Shown here in pieces: positions 50,538 to 59,646 of a DNA stretch of 64,000 nt (positions are counted from its first letter, which is position 1; every line of letters starts with the position of its first letter). The notes below the pieces were generated by a model that saw only the letters and a program-made list of their open reading frames with translations, was not told where the DNA came from and did not search any database. The DNA comes from Neisseria sicca 4320 (GTDB taxonomy: Bacteria; Pseudomonadota; Gammaproteobacteria; Burkholderiales; Neisseriaceae): assembly GCF_000193735.1 (NCBI RefSeq), contig NZ_AEPF01000051.1:1-64000 (forward strand), in the 5' to 3' direction. The position numbers were made by a program, and so were the translations under genes.

Positions 50538-51748
50538 ATGTTATTTACTCCATTCACTTTTCAAAACGGCAAAACCGCCAAAAACCGTATCTTCAAATCC
50601 GCCATGGAAGAGCAACTTGCCCAAAACGACCAGCCGTCTGAAAAGCTTGTCCGCCTGTACGGCACTTGGGCGCAAGGCGGTGCAGGCGTGTTGGTTACAG
50701 GCAATGTGATGGTCGCCGAAAGCGGCAAAGGTTCGATAAACGATGTGGTGATTTCAGACGGACGCAGCCTTGAGATGCTGAAAAAATGGGCGAAAGCCGG
50801 CACGCAAAACGACACGCTGCTCATCATGCAAATCAATCATGCGGGCAAACAGTCGCCTGCGGTGGTCAATAAAACGCCGCTTGCGCCGAGCACCGTGCCG
50901 TTGGTGGGCATGGACGGCTTTATCAATCCGCCGCGCGAATTGACTGCTGACGAAATCAACGGGCTGATTCAGCAATTTGTGCAAACCGCGAAAATTGCCG
51001 AACAGGCAGGCTTTTCAGGCATACAAATTCACGCCGCACACGGCTATCTCATCAGCCAATTCCTCTCGCCGCACCACAACCGCCGCCAAGACCCATGGGG
51101 CGGCAGTTTGGAAAACCGTATGCGCTTCCTTTTGGAAACCTACACCGCCATCCGCGCCGCCGTGGGCAAAGATTTCTTGGTTGGTGTAAAACTCAATTCG
51201 ACAGATTTCCAAAAGGCGGATTTGAAGAAAGCGAGTCGGTGCAAGTGGTACAAAAACTGTCGGAAATGGGCATTGATTTTATTGAAGTTTCCGGTGGCAA
51301 CTACGAAAGCCCGCAAATGCTCGCCGCCAAAGACAGCACCCGCAAACGCGAAGCCTTCTTCATCGATTACGCCGAAAAAGCCCGTGCAGTCAGCCAAGCC
51401 CCGCTGATTATCACCGGCGGCTTCCGTTCGCAAACCGCCATGGAAGACGCCTTATCCAGCGGCCATTTGGATTTGGTCGGTGTCGCCCGCCCGTTTGCCT
51501 TAGTGCCTGATTTGGCGAACAAAATGCAAAACGGCACTTACCAAACCGTACAGACCGACCGCATCCAAACGGGCGTGGCGGTGGTTGATAAAAAAGCGGG
51601 CGCGATGCTGGAGATGAACTGGTATATGACGCAAATGGACTTGATCGGACAAGGCAAACAGCCCAATCCTAAATTGTCGGCGTGGAAAGTTTTACTGAAA
51701 ACCTTGTGGGAAAACGGCAAAGCTGGGTTAAGCACAGGCAGGGCTTGA
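50538..51748 (+). pseudogene. Old Yellow Enzyme-type NADH:flavin oxidoreductase, frameshifted
   Basis: The FMN enzyme family reduces enones, quinones and nitro compounds. The first 222 codons contain MQINHAGKQSP, IQIHAAHGYLISQFLSPHHN and KDFLVGVKLNSTDF; the frame then shifts, and the rest (QKLSEMGIDFIEVSGGNYE, APLIITGGFRS, LVGVARPFALVPDL) is in another frame. One missing A in the run at 51211-51214 explains it; restoring it gives a continuous product of about 403 aa. Probably inactive in this strain unless the base is a sequencing error. Confidence 0.88.
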
Positions 51749-52216
51749 TGATGAAAGCGGTTGGGTTTGAAAGAGGGTTTGCAAAAACTTTTGAAAATCT
51801 GACCGCTCTTTGTTATGAAAAAAAACCGTCTGAAAAACAGGATGGGGGTGCAGCATCGTAGGCACGCATTCAAAAAATCAGACCGATGGCAGCCTGCACT
51901 GTTTCAGGTAGCCTGAAAAGGTTACCTGAAAACTGAAAACCACGTGCGTGTGTACCACACCCTACCCAAGTAGGCTACGCTTGCTTGGCGATATTTAGCA
52001 ATGGCCTTGCTGATACGTTTGTTAATTTCGCCGTGGTTTAGATTCAGTTTCATTGTGATACGTCCGTTATTAGTCTGTAAAAGGCTAATCATCAACTTTT
52101 AAGGACTTTCTAGGTTGTTAAATTAACTTTTAATCCGTATTTTTTTAAGTACAATATAACAGTATAACAGTCCATTTTTCGGACGAGCTTTTCCTAACCT
52201 TCACAGGAGACACAAT
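51749..52216. other. Intergenic region with mixed uptake signals
   Basis: It holds an imperfect Pasteurellaceae-like pair (AAGCGGT near 51758, GACCGCT near 51801), a GTC/GCC-type DUS near 51828, an Eikenella-type inverted pair (TTCAGGTAGCCTGAA at 51903-51917 and a partial GTTACCTGAA), and a minus-strand 43-aa fragment (52053-51922, starting MKLNLNHGEINKRIS) of unknown origin. Near 52150-52175 AT-rich sequence precedes the malic enzyme gene and may contain its promoter. Confidence 0.5.
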
Positions 52217-53854
52217 ATGAGCAACACCCCCACCATCCTACAGAACCCTCTCACCAACAAAGATACAGCGTTCACGTTGGAAGAGCGAGCAAAATATGGC
52301 CTGACCGGCCGCCTACCTGTCGTTGTGGAAACGCTCGAACAACAGGCCACGCGTGCTTACCGCCAGTTTTCATCCTATGAAAAAGACATTGAAAAATATA
52401 TCTTTCTCGATCAACTGCACAACCGCAACGAAGTGCTGTACTACAAACTCCTGATTGACCATTTGGCCGAAATGCTACCCGTCGTTTACGACCCCACTGT
52501 CGGCGAAGCGATTAAAAAATGGAGCCGCGACTACCGCCGTTCGCGCGCTGTCTATCTGGATGTAAACCATCCTGAAAACATCCGCGCATCGTTTGAAACG
52601 CTGGGCTTGGGAGCAGATGATGTAGATTTGATTGTGGTTTCCGATGCGGAAGAGATTTTGGGTATCGGCGACTGGGGCGTGAACGGCACGGATATTTCCG
52701 TCGGCAAATTGGCAGTTTATACTGCTGCTGCGGGCATTCATCCCGGCCGTGCCATTGCTGTGAATCTAGACGTGGGTACAGATAATGAAGCCCTGCTCAA
52801 TGATCCCGCTTATTTGGGCAATCGCCATGCCCGCGTGCGTGGCGAACGCTACGACGCATTGATTACAAGCTACCTGAAAACTGCTGCTGAAATGTTCCCC
52901 AATGCGCTTTTGCACTTTGAAGACTTCGGTCCGTCCAATGCCCGCCGCATTTTGGTGGAGAACCGCCGACAATACCGTATTTTCAACGACGATATGCAGG
53001 GAACGGGCGCGATTGTGATGGCTGCCGTATTCTCTGGCCTGAAAGTGACCAAACAGACCTTTGCCGAACAGCGGTTGGTGGTGTACGGCGCAGGCACGGC
53101 AGGTACAGGTATGGCCGACCAAATCAGTGCAGCGATGGAGCGCGAAGGTCTGAGTCGCGAAGAAGCGAAACAACGCGTATGGCTGATTGACATCAACGGA
53201 CTGGTTACTGACGACATGGACGGCTTGCCCGATTACCAGCAGGAATATGCACGTCCCGCCGCCGAAGTTGCCGATTGGGCGAAAACGGACGGTAAAATCG
53301 GCTTGCTCGAAGTTGTAAAACAAGTAAAACCGACTATCTTGATTGGCACATCCACCGATCACGGCGCATTCACTGAAGACGTAGTCAAAGCCCTATGTGC
53401 GGGCGTAGAGCACCCAATTCTGCTGCCGTTATCTAACCCGACCGAGAAAATCGAAGTGATGCCGAGTGAGGCTATAAAATGGTCGGATGGCAAAGCGCTC
53501 ATTTCTGTCGGCATCCCCGTGCCACCCGTGCCGTATAAAGGCGTGAACTACGAAATCGGTCAAGCTAACAACGCCATGCTTTACCCGGGGTTGGGGTTGG
53601 GGGTTATCGTTTCCGGTGCGGAACACGTTACTGACGGGATGCTGTTGGCTGCAGCTGAAGCAGTCGCCTCGCAAGTCAATCCGCAGGACGAAGGCGCGTC
53701 GCTCCTGCCATCGGTGAATAACCTGCGTGCATCGTCTGCTACTGTTGCTGTTGCCGTTGCCAAACAAGCGGTCAAGGACGGTGTAGCGACCAAGCAGCCT
53801 GAAAACTGGGTACAGGCGGTGCAGGACGCAATGTGGCAGGCGGTATATGAATAG
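52217..53854 (+). CDS. maeA: NAD-dependent malic enzyme
   Basis: The 545-aa enzyme converts malate to pyruvate and CO2. The N-terminal domain has YGLTGRLPVVVETLEQQ and the Tyr-containing NRNEVLYYKLLIDHL; the catalytic Lys and acidic metal ligands are in GGIHPGR-like (AAGIHPGRAIAVNLDVGTDN), HFEDFG and FNDDMQGTGAIV; the NAD fold is VVYGAGTAGTGMAD. Length is close to the E. coli SfcA/MaeA. AGGAGACACAAT precedes the start. An exact Eikenella-type DUS lies 6 bp after the stop. Confidence 0.95.
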   Translation: MSNTPTILQNPLTNKDTAFTLEERAKYGLTGRLPVVVETLEQQATRAYRQFSSYEKDIEKYIFLDQLHNRNEVLYYKLLIDHLAEMLPVVYDPTVGEAIKKWSRDYRRSRAVYLDVNHPENIRASFETLGLGADDVDLIVVSDAEEILGIGDWGVNGTDISVGKLAVYTAAAGIHPGRAIAVNLDVGTDNEALLNDPAYLGNRHARVRGERYDALITSYLKTAAEMFPNALLHFEDFGPSNARRILVENRRQYRIFNDDMQGTGAIVMAAVFSGLKVTKQTFAEQRLVVYGAGTAGTGMADQISAAMEREGLSREEAKQRVWLIDINGLVTDDMDGLPDYQQEYARPAAEVADWAKTDGKIGLLEVVKQVKPTILIGTSTDHGAFTEDVVKALCAGVEHPILLPLSNPTEKIEVMPSEAIKWSDGKALISVGIPVPPVPYKGVNYEIGQANNAMLYPGLGLGVIVSGAEHVTDGMLLAAAEAVASQVNPQDEGASLLPSVNNLRASSATVAVAVAKQAVKDGVATKQPENWVQAVQDAMWQAVYE

Positions 53855-53859
53855 CTATA

Positions 53860-53917
53860 AGGCTACCTGAAAGCAAAAAGCAGTCTGAAATCCATGCAAA
53901 GAAGTCAGGCTGCTTTT
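53860..53917 (+). terminator. Eikenella-type DUS and terminator of maeA
   Basis: AGGCTACCTGAA at 53860-53871 is exact. It is followed by a stem of AAAAGCAGTCTGA and TCAGGCTGCTTTT (about 53876-53917) that serves as terminator. Confidence 0.7.
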
Positions 53918-53923
53918 GCATTT

Positions 53924-54814
53924 TCAGACGACCTCCACCCGCAGCGCATCCACAATCAGCTTAAACACATTCGAATGCCCGCGGCGGCTGGGGTAATAGA
54001 GGTAAAGCGGATCGTAAGTGATGGCGTACTCGGGCAACAGCTCGACCAACTGCCCTGAATGGAGTGCGTCTGCGGCGATGATATGCGGCAGCCAAGTGAT
54101 GCCGAGGCCGTCTGAAACGGCTTGCAGGCGCAGATGATTATTGATGGAAAACTGCGATTTGGGCGTGAACGTAATCAGCTCTTTTTTGTATTTGAATTCC
54201 CACTGCATCTCCGCGCCGTGTTCGGCGGAGAGCTTTGCGCCGATAAGGCGGTGCTGCTGCAAATCGTCAATATTTTTCGGCGAACCGTATTGCGCCAAAT
54301 AATCGGGCGAGCCAACCAACGCCATTTTAAGTGGTGCGGAAATCGGCACCGCAACCATCTCTTTTGCCACATCGTTGCCCAGCCGCACGCCCATATCAAA
54401 TCCCTCTTTCACAATGTCCGCCCAACGGTCGTCCACCACGATTTCCAAGCGGATTTTCGGGTATTGGTTCAAAATCGGCTTTAATTTTGGATACAACACG
54501 GCTTCCGCTGCCATCGCCGGGGCGTTGATGCGAATCAATCCCGATGGCGTATTCAAAAAATCATTTAATGCATCGACTTCTTGGTTTATGGCTTGATAAA
54601 GTGGGAAAAGTTGGTCGAAAAGCTGTTGCCCAGCTTCGGTCAGCGACACATTGCGTGTAGTGCGGTTGAACAGACGCAGGTTCAGCCGCGTTTCTAAATT
54701 TTTCATGCTATGGCTCAACGCCGAAGAAGAAATCCTCAAAAGTTGCCCCGCTTTCACAAAACTCTGCGTTTGTGCGAGTGTCAAAAAATAATTCAGCTCG
54801 TTAAAGTTCTGCAT
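53924..54814 (-). CDS. LysR-family transcriptional regulator
   Basis: The 296-aa regulator has the N-terminal helix-turn-helix FVKAGQLLRISSSALSHSMK (about 20-39) and the two-lobe effector domain, with NRTTRNVSLTEAGQQLFDQL and DGLGITWLPHIIAADAL. The stop codon is supplied by a DUS (GGTCGTCTGAA). It diverges from the aldo/keto reductase pseudogene and presumably controlled it. The effector is unknown. Confidence 0.9.
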   Translation of the reverse strand: MQNFNELNYFLTLAQTQSFVKAGQLLRISSSALSHSMKNLETRLNLRLFNRTTRNVSLTEAGQQLFDQLFPLYQAINQEVDALNDFLNTPSGLIRINAPAMAAEAVLYPKLKPILNQYPKIRLEIVVDDRWADIVKEGFDMGVRLGNDVAKEMVAVPISAPLKMALVGSPDYLAQYGSPKNIDDLQQHRLIGAKLSAEHGAEMQWEFKYKKELITFTPKSQFSINNHLRLQAVSDGLGITWLPHIIAADALHSGQLVELLPEYAITYDPLYLYYPSRRGHSNVFKLIVDALRVEVV

Positions 54815-54839
54815 TTTCCTGCCCCGCTTGGGCTAATTA

Positions 54840-54854
54840 GTGAATTTAATTCAC
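54840..54854. promoter_or_regulatory. Palindromic LysR operator candidate
   Basis: GTGAATTTAATTCAC is a perfect 15-bp palindrome of the T-N11-A kind, 25 bp upstream of the lysR start and 89 bp upstream of the reductase start. Confidence 0.6.
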
Positions 54855-54906
54855 GACATCATAAAACCAAACCCAATTTATCTCAATAAAAATACGGACT
54901 AAAATA

Positions 54907-54915
54907 ACCGCACTT
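54907..54915 (-). other. Haemophilus-type uptake sequence core
   Basis: ACCGCACTT is the exact complement of AAGTGCGGT, the core DNA uptake sequence of Haemophilus influenzae, followed here by T. It lies between lysR and the reductase pseudogene. One 9-mer alone could be chance. Confidence 0.5.
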
Positions 54916-54942
54916 TCATGAGAATAAACAGGAGACAATATC

Positions 54943-55789
54943 ATACAAAACATCACATTAAACAACGGCGTAAAAATTCCTGTTCTCGGTTTCGGCGTAT
55001 TTCAAATTCCACCCGAAGAAACCGAGCAAGCCGTGATTGCTGCCATCAAAGTAGGATACCGCCACATCGACACCGCACAGATTTATATGAATGAAACCGA
55101 AGTCGGTTTGGGGATTAAAAACAGCGGAGTGGCGCGCGAAGAATTGTTCGTTACCACCAAAATTTGGGTGGAAAATTTCGGCTACGAAGCTGCCAAAGCG
55201 TCGCTGGATCGTTCATTGGGTCGTCTGAATTTGGATTACATCGATATGGTGCTGATTCATCAGCCTTACGGCGACAGCTACGGCACATGGCGCGCTGGAA
55301 GAATATCAGGCAGCAGGCAAAATCCGCGCCATCGGCGTGAGCAATTTTTCGCCCGTACGCGCGGTGGATTTGGGGCTGTTTAATAAGGTCATGCCGCAAG
55401 CCAATCAGATTGAAATCAATCCATTCCAACAAAAAACCGAAGCTGTTGCCGCTTTGCAGGCCGAAGGCATCACCGTGGAAGCGTGGGCGCCGTTTGCCGA
55501 AGGTAAAAACGATATTTTCCACAACCCCGTGTTAAGCAAAATCGGCGCGAAATACGGCAAATCCGTGGCGCAGGTGATTACCCGCTGGCTGGTGGAACGC
55601 GATATTGTGGTATTGGCAAAATCCACCAAACCCGATCGCATGGCGGAAAACTTGAACGTGTTTGACTTTGCGCTTAGTAATGAAGACAAAGCCGAAATCG
55701 CCAAACTGGACAGCATGTTCGCTGCTATCGTCAATCACGACACGGTGGATAATTTGAAACGCATCTCCGCGTGGAAAATGGGTGTGTAA
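54943..55789 (+). pseudogene. Aldo/keto reductase, start codon lost and frameshifted
   Basis: The frame upstream encodes QNITLNNGVKIPVLGFGVFQ, then DTAQIYMNE with catalytic Asp and Tyr, TTKIW with Lys and LIHQPYG with His. The expected ATG, after AGGAGACAATATC, reads ATA (54943-54945). After GTWRA a deletion of two bases in CGCGCG (about 55291-55295) shifts the frame; the remainder (IRAIGVSNFSPVRAVDLGLF, VEAWAPFAEGKND) continues to 55789. Two independent lesions point to a true pseudogene. Confidence 0.85.
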
Positions 55790-55984
55790 CCGTTAAACAA
55801 GGTGTGCTCCGGCACACCTTACTTTTTCTCTAAACATTTCAGACGACCTATTTTTGAATTTTTTAACAAAACCGAAGAATATTTCATCATTTCCTATTTG
55901 GAAAATATGTTGTTCGTAAATTGAGATTTATTGCTTAATCATCTATCCGTACAATCCGCCTCATCAGATAATAAGGAGGCAACA

Positions 55985-56770
55985 ATGAAAAAAATGCCTG
56001 TATTGTTTGTTGGGCATGGCAGTCCGATGAATGTGTTGGATAAGGAAAATCCTTTCAACCAAAATCTCAGCCTGATTACGCAAAAGTTTGCCAAACCGAA
56101 AGCGATTTTGATGATTTCGGCGCATTGGTACAGCAGCGGTTTGCAGGTTTCATCGGGCGAACAGCCTGAAATGATTTATGATTTTTACGGATTTCCTGAA
56201 GCACTCAGTCAGGTGCGGTATCCGGCGCCCGGTTCGCTTGAGTTGGCGGAGCAAGTGCGCTCGTTATTGCAACCGGAAAATGTGGAGTTGAACCCGACGC
56301 GCGGTTTTGATCATGGCACTTGGGCAGTGTTGAAATTTCTGTATCCCGATGCCGATATTCCCGTGGTGCAGCTTAGTCTTAACCGTTTGCAGTCGGCGGA
56401 GTGGCATTTCAATTTGGCGAAAAAATTATCCGCTTTGCGCGAACAGGGTGTGTTGATCGTCGGCAGCGGCAATATTATCCATAATCTGGGCGTGATGAGC
56501 AGGGCGCATATCAATCAAATCGGCGCGGGCTATGATTGGGCGTTTGCTTTCCGCGAAGCGGTCAATCAGGCGATTGTTGAACGGGATGACGACACGTTGA
56601 TTCATTACGAACGGCTGGGTGAAAAGGCGATGCTTTCCGTGCCGACGCCGGAACATTACCTGCCTTTTCTTTGCATTATGGCATTACGCGAACCAGATGA
56701 TTCCATTACATTTTTCAACGAAAACCTTGCCGCCGGTTCGCTCAGTATGACTTCGCTTTTAGTGGGGTAA
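55985..56770 (+). CDS. ygiD: 4,5-DOPA-extradiol-dioxygenase-like protein (YgiD)
   Basis: The 261-aa protein belongs to the LigB-like class III extradiol dioxygenases. Metal-binding His residues are in VGHGSPMNVL, SAHWYSSG and FDHGTWAVLKF; SGNIIHNLGVM supplies another. AAGGAGGCAACA precedes the ATG at 55985, and an upstream start at 55931 is rejected. The natural substrate is not established for the bacterial proteins. Confidence 0.9.
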   Translation: MKKMPVLFVGHGSPMNVLDKENPFNQNLSLITQKFAKPKAILMISAHWYSSGLQVSSGEQPEMIYDFYGFPEALSQVRYPAPGSLELAEQVRSLLQPENVELNPTRGFDHGTWAVLKFLYPDADIPVVQLSLNRLQSAEWHFNLAKKLSALREQGVLIVGSGNIIHNLGVMSRAHINQIGAGYDWAFAFREAVNQAIVERDDDTLIHYERLGEKAMLSVPTPEHYLPFLCIMALREPDDSITFFNENLAAGSLSMTSLLVG

Positions 56771-56963
56771 AAGAAAAATATGGCAGCGAAAAAGATTCTT
56801 ATTGGTTTGTTTCGCTTTCGTAGATGGTGTTGATCCGCTTACTGTTCTTGGGAATGGGATGTCAATCAAAAAAGCGCAGAAAAGCTTTGCATGTAAAGAA
56901 AATGGTTGTTTAGCAAGTTACCCGGGTTCGGGAGATAAAGAGCATTTCTGAATGCGTAAATAC

Positions 56964-57007
56964 TAAGGTCGTCTGAAAGCCCGATTTAGGTTTTCAGACG
57001 ACCTTTT
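56964..57007. terminator. DUS inverted-pair terminator
   Basis: AAGGTCGTCTGAAAGCCC and GGTTTTCAGACGACCTTTT lie between the convergent ygiD-like and pyrD genes. The region 56771-56963 holds nothing recognised. Confidence 0.8.
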
Positions 57008-57026
57008 CCCCTTCATCTGAGCAGAC

Positions 57027-57962
57027 TTACCCCAGATATTTCAGTTTGCCTTTGAAGTCTTCGAGCGTCTCGTAGCCTTTTTGCACCATGATGGCTTTCA
57101 AACCAAGCGAAACGCGTTCGAAAACTTCGACGCCTTGCTGATGCAGCGCCGTGCCGATTTGCACCATGCTCGCGCCGCACAAGATATGTTCAAACGCATC
57201 GCGACCGGTATAAACGCCGCCTGTACCGATGATTTGGATGGACGGATTCAATCTTTGGTAGAACGCATGGACGTTGGCGAGCGCGGTCGGTTTGATGTAT
57301 TCGCCGCCTATGCCGCCAAAACCGTTTTTAGGCCGGATAACAACGGATTCGTCTTCGATATACATGCCGTTGCCGATTGAATTGACGCAGTTGACGAATT
57401 TCAGCGGATGGCGGTCGAACACCTCCGCTGCTTGGTCGAAATGGACGATGTCGAAATATGGCGGCAGTTTGATGCCTAAAGGCTTGTCGAAGTAGCGGAA
57501 GGCTTCGCCCAAAATCCGCTCGGTTGCTTCAAAGTCGTAGGCGATTTGCGGCTTGCCGGGGACGTTCGGGCAGGAAAGGTTGAGTTCGGTAATGCCTTTA
57601 AAACCGCTGTTTTGCACTTTTTTCAGCAGTGTGTGTGTTTCATCGGGCGACATACCGACCAGCGACAGGAAAAATGTCCGTTCGGGCTGTGATTCTTGAA
57701 GGCTCAGCAAATAATCCAGATAGTAATCAATGCCTTGATTCGGCAAACCCATGGAATTAATGCTGCCAAGCGGTACATCGCGGTAACGCGGCTCGAGATT
57801 GCCAGCCCGTGCTTTAAGCGTTGCCGTTTTGGTGACGAAGCTGCCTGCGGCGGATTGTCTGACTTCTTCCAATTCTTCTACGGTCATACACGCCACACCA
57901 GCGGCGTTCATCAGACAGTTGTCAAAAGAAAAACCGGCGATTTGCGTTCTCAACGACGGCAT
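57027..57962 (-). CDS. pyrD: Dihydroorotate dehydrogenase, class 1A-like
   Basis: The 311-aa flavoprotein oxidises dihydroorotate in pyrimidine synthesis. The signatures FKGITELNLSCPNVPGKP (catalytic Cys), INSMGLPNQGIDYYLDYLL, VNSIGNGMYI and FGGIGGEYIKPTALANV match the soluble class 1A enzymes of lactococci and streptococci, which use fumarate. The N-terminal membrane extension of class 2 PyrD, the usual neisserial type, is absent, and no pyrK is adjacent. GAAAAGGAGCAGGGT precedes the start. Codon use looks local, so transfer, if real, is not recent. Confidence 0.88.
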   Translation of the reverse strand: MPSLRTQIAGFSFDNCLMNAAGVACMTVEELEEVRQSAAGSFVTKTATLKARAGNLEPRYRDVPLGSINSMGLPNQGIDYYLDYLLSLQESQPERTFFLSLVGMSPDETHTLLKKVQNSGFKGITELNLSCPNVPGKPQIAYDFEATERILGEAFRYFDKPLGIKLPPYFDIVHFDQAAEVFDRHPLKFVNCVNSIGNGMYIEDESVVIRPKNGFGGIGGEYIKPTALANVHAFYQRLNPSIQIIGTGGVYTGRDAFEHILCGASMVQIGTALHQQGVEVFERVSLGLKAIMVQKGYETLEDFKGKLKYLG

Positions 57963-58072
57963 ACCCTGCTCCTTTTCCTTGAAAAATCAATTTGTTTCCG
58001 AAGCGTAACACGAATAGGCAAGGCATTTTTTAACGAACATCAAATGACAGGGGATGTAGGAAAATGTTGTTT

Positions 58073-58179
58073 TATAGTGGATTAAATTTAAACCAGTACG
58101 GCGTTGCCTCGCCTTGCCGTACTATTTGTACTGTCTGCGGCTTCGTCGCCTTGTCCTGATTTAAATTTAATCCACTATA
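58073..58179. repeat. Correia repeat enclosed element (107 bp, short form)
   Basis: TATAGTGGATTAAA to TTAATCCACTATA with the standard core, nearly identical and in the same orientation as the copy at 50384. Confidence 0.92.
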
Positions 58180-58200
58180 AGTGATGAAGGGAAGACGCAC

Positions 58201-58245
58201 AAAGGTCGTCTGAAAACCTGTTTTGCTTGTTTTCAGACGACCTTT
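58201..58245. terminator. DUS inverted-pair terminator
   Basis: AAAGGTCGTCTGAAAAC and GTTTTCAGACGACCTTT form the stem downstream of argD. Confidence 0.85.
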
Positions 58246-58319
58246 AATATGAATAAGCCACGGTGATTGATAAAAGTTTTTGAAATAGCCAAGAAAGCCT
58301 TGGCTCATAATTTCTTAAA

Positions 58320-59501
58320 TCAGGCTATCCATTCCGTTAACGCGGCCTCCAAGCGTTTCAGACCTTCCGCCATATCTTCATCGTTTAGCAGAAGACTAGG
58401 CGCAAAGCGCACGACATCGGCTCCGGCAACCAATACCATCAGGCCGTGTTTCAGCGCGGCGGCAGTAATTTCCGAAGCGCGACCTTTATATTGGTCTGCC
58501 AGCACGCAGCCGATGAGCAGCCCCATGCCGCGGACTTCTTTAAACACGCTGGTTTTCTCGCCCAATTCCCGCAAGGTCGTCTGAAGTTTTTGTCCTTGTT
58601 TTTCGACATGAGCCAAGGTTTCCGGGGTATTAATAATATCGAACGCGCGGCTGCCGACGGCGCACGCCATCGGATTGCCGCCGAACGTCGAACCGTGCGT
58701 CCCCGGCCCGAAGGTCGGAGCGATTTTGTCAGTGGTCAGAATCGCGCCGACGGGGAAGCCGCCGCCTAAGGCTTTGGCAGAACTGAGAATATCGGGCGTA
58801 ATGCCGTAATGTTCGTAGGCGAACAGCTTGCCTGTGTGCCCCATACCGGTTTGCACTTCGTCTAAAATCAGCAATGCGCCGTGTTCATCACACAAACGGC
58901 GCGCGGCTTGCAGATATTCCTGCGTGGCAGGCAGGATGCCGCTTTCACCCTGAATCGGCTCGATGATTACGGCGCAGGTGTTTTCGCTGATGGCGGCTTC
59001 CAATGCGGCAATATCGTTAAACGGAACGTGGGTAATACCTGGCGGCAGCGGCGCGTAGTCTTTGCTGTATTTGGGCTGACCGCCGACTGAGACGGTAAAC
59101 AGCGTACGGCCGTGGAAGCTGTTGAGGCAGGAGATGATTTCGGTTTTGTGTTCTCCAAAATGATCGCGCCCGTATTTTCGCGCCAGTTTCAGTGCGGCTT
59201 CGTTGGCTTCCGCGCCGGAATTGCAGAAAAAGACTTTGTCGGCAAAGGTATGCTCTACCAGTTTTTTCGCTAATTCCTGCGCGGGCTTGGTCGTGTAGAT
59301 ATTGGAAATGTGCCACAATTTTTGCGACTGCTCCGCCAGTGCGGCAACCAAATCGGGATGGCAGTGTCCCAGCGCGTTAACCGCGATTCCGCCGGACAAG
59401 TCGATATATTCACGGCCTTCAATATCCCAGACGCGGCTGCCGAGGGCGCGTTCGGGAATCATAGGAGCAAATGAAAAATTGGGGGTCAGGTAGTTTTGCA
59501 T
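58320..59501 (-). CDS. argD: Acetylornithine aminotransferase
   Basis: The 393-aa PLP enzyme acts in arginine (and diaminopimelate) synthesis. Typical motifs are YIDLSGGIAVNALGHCHPDL, FCNSGAEANEAALKLAR, LILDEVQTGMGHTGKLFAYE and the PLP Lys in SSAKALGGGFPVGA, with GTHGSTFGGNPMACAVG near the C-terminus. The start at 59501 (MQNYLTPNFSFAP) follows AAAGGAAATCGG. Confidence 0.95.
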   Translation of the reverse strand: MQNYLTPNFSFAPMIPERALGSRVWDIEGREYIDLSGGIAVNALGHCHPDLVAALAEQSQKLWHISNIYTTKPAQELAKKLVEHTFADKVFFCNSGAEANEAALKLARKYGRDHFGEHKTEIISCLNSFHGRTLFTVSVGGQPKYSKDYAPLPPGITHVPFNDIAALEAAISENTCAVIIEPIQGESGILPATQEYLQAARRLCDEHGALLILDEVQTGMGHTGKLFAYEHYGITPDILSSAKALGGGFPVGAILTTDKIAPTFGPGTHGSTFGGNPMACAVGSRAFDIINTPETLAHVEKQGQKLQTTLRELGEKTSVFKEVRGMGLLIGCVLADQYKGRASEITAAALKHGLMVLVAGADVVRFAPSLLLNDEDMAEGLKRLEAALTEWIA

Positions 59502-59646
59502 CCGATTTCCTTTGCAGTGAATTTATTGAAAATAAGCGGGAATTATGCGCCGCCCGAAACAAAGCTTCAAGCCGGAATGGGCGGGACGCAAAGTAAGTAG
59601 AAATTTCGGCTACAATATGTATTTTACCGACCGTAGGAAGAATATC

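Noticed and set aside
53762..53778. ACAAGCGGTC in the malic enzyme gene as another Pasteurellaceae uptake site
   Set aside because: It lies in conserved coding sequence (KQAVKD) and can be chance; only intergenic copies were used as evidence.
58072..58308. 78-codon frame including a Correia element and a DUS hairpin
   Set aside because: The sequence is translated repeat; the same peptide arises from the other Correia copy at 44547.
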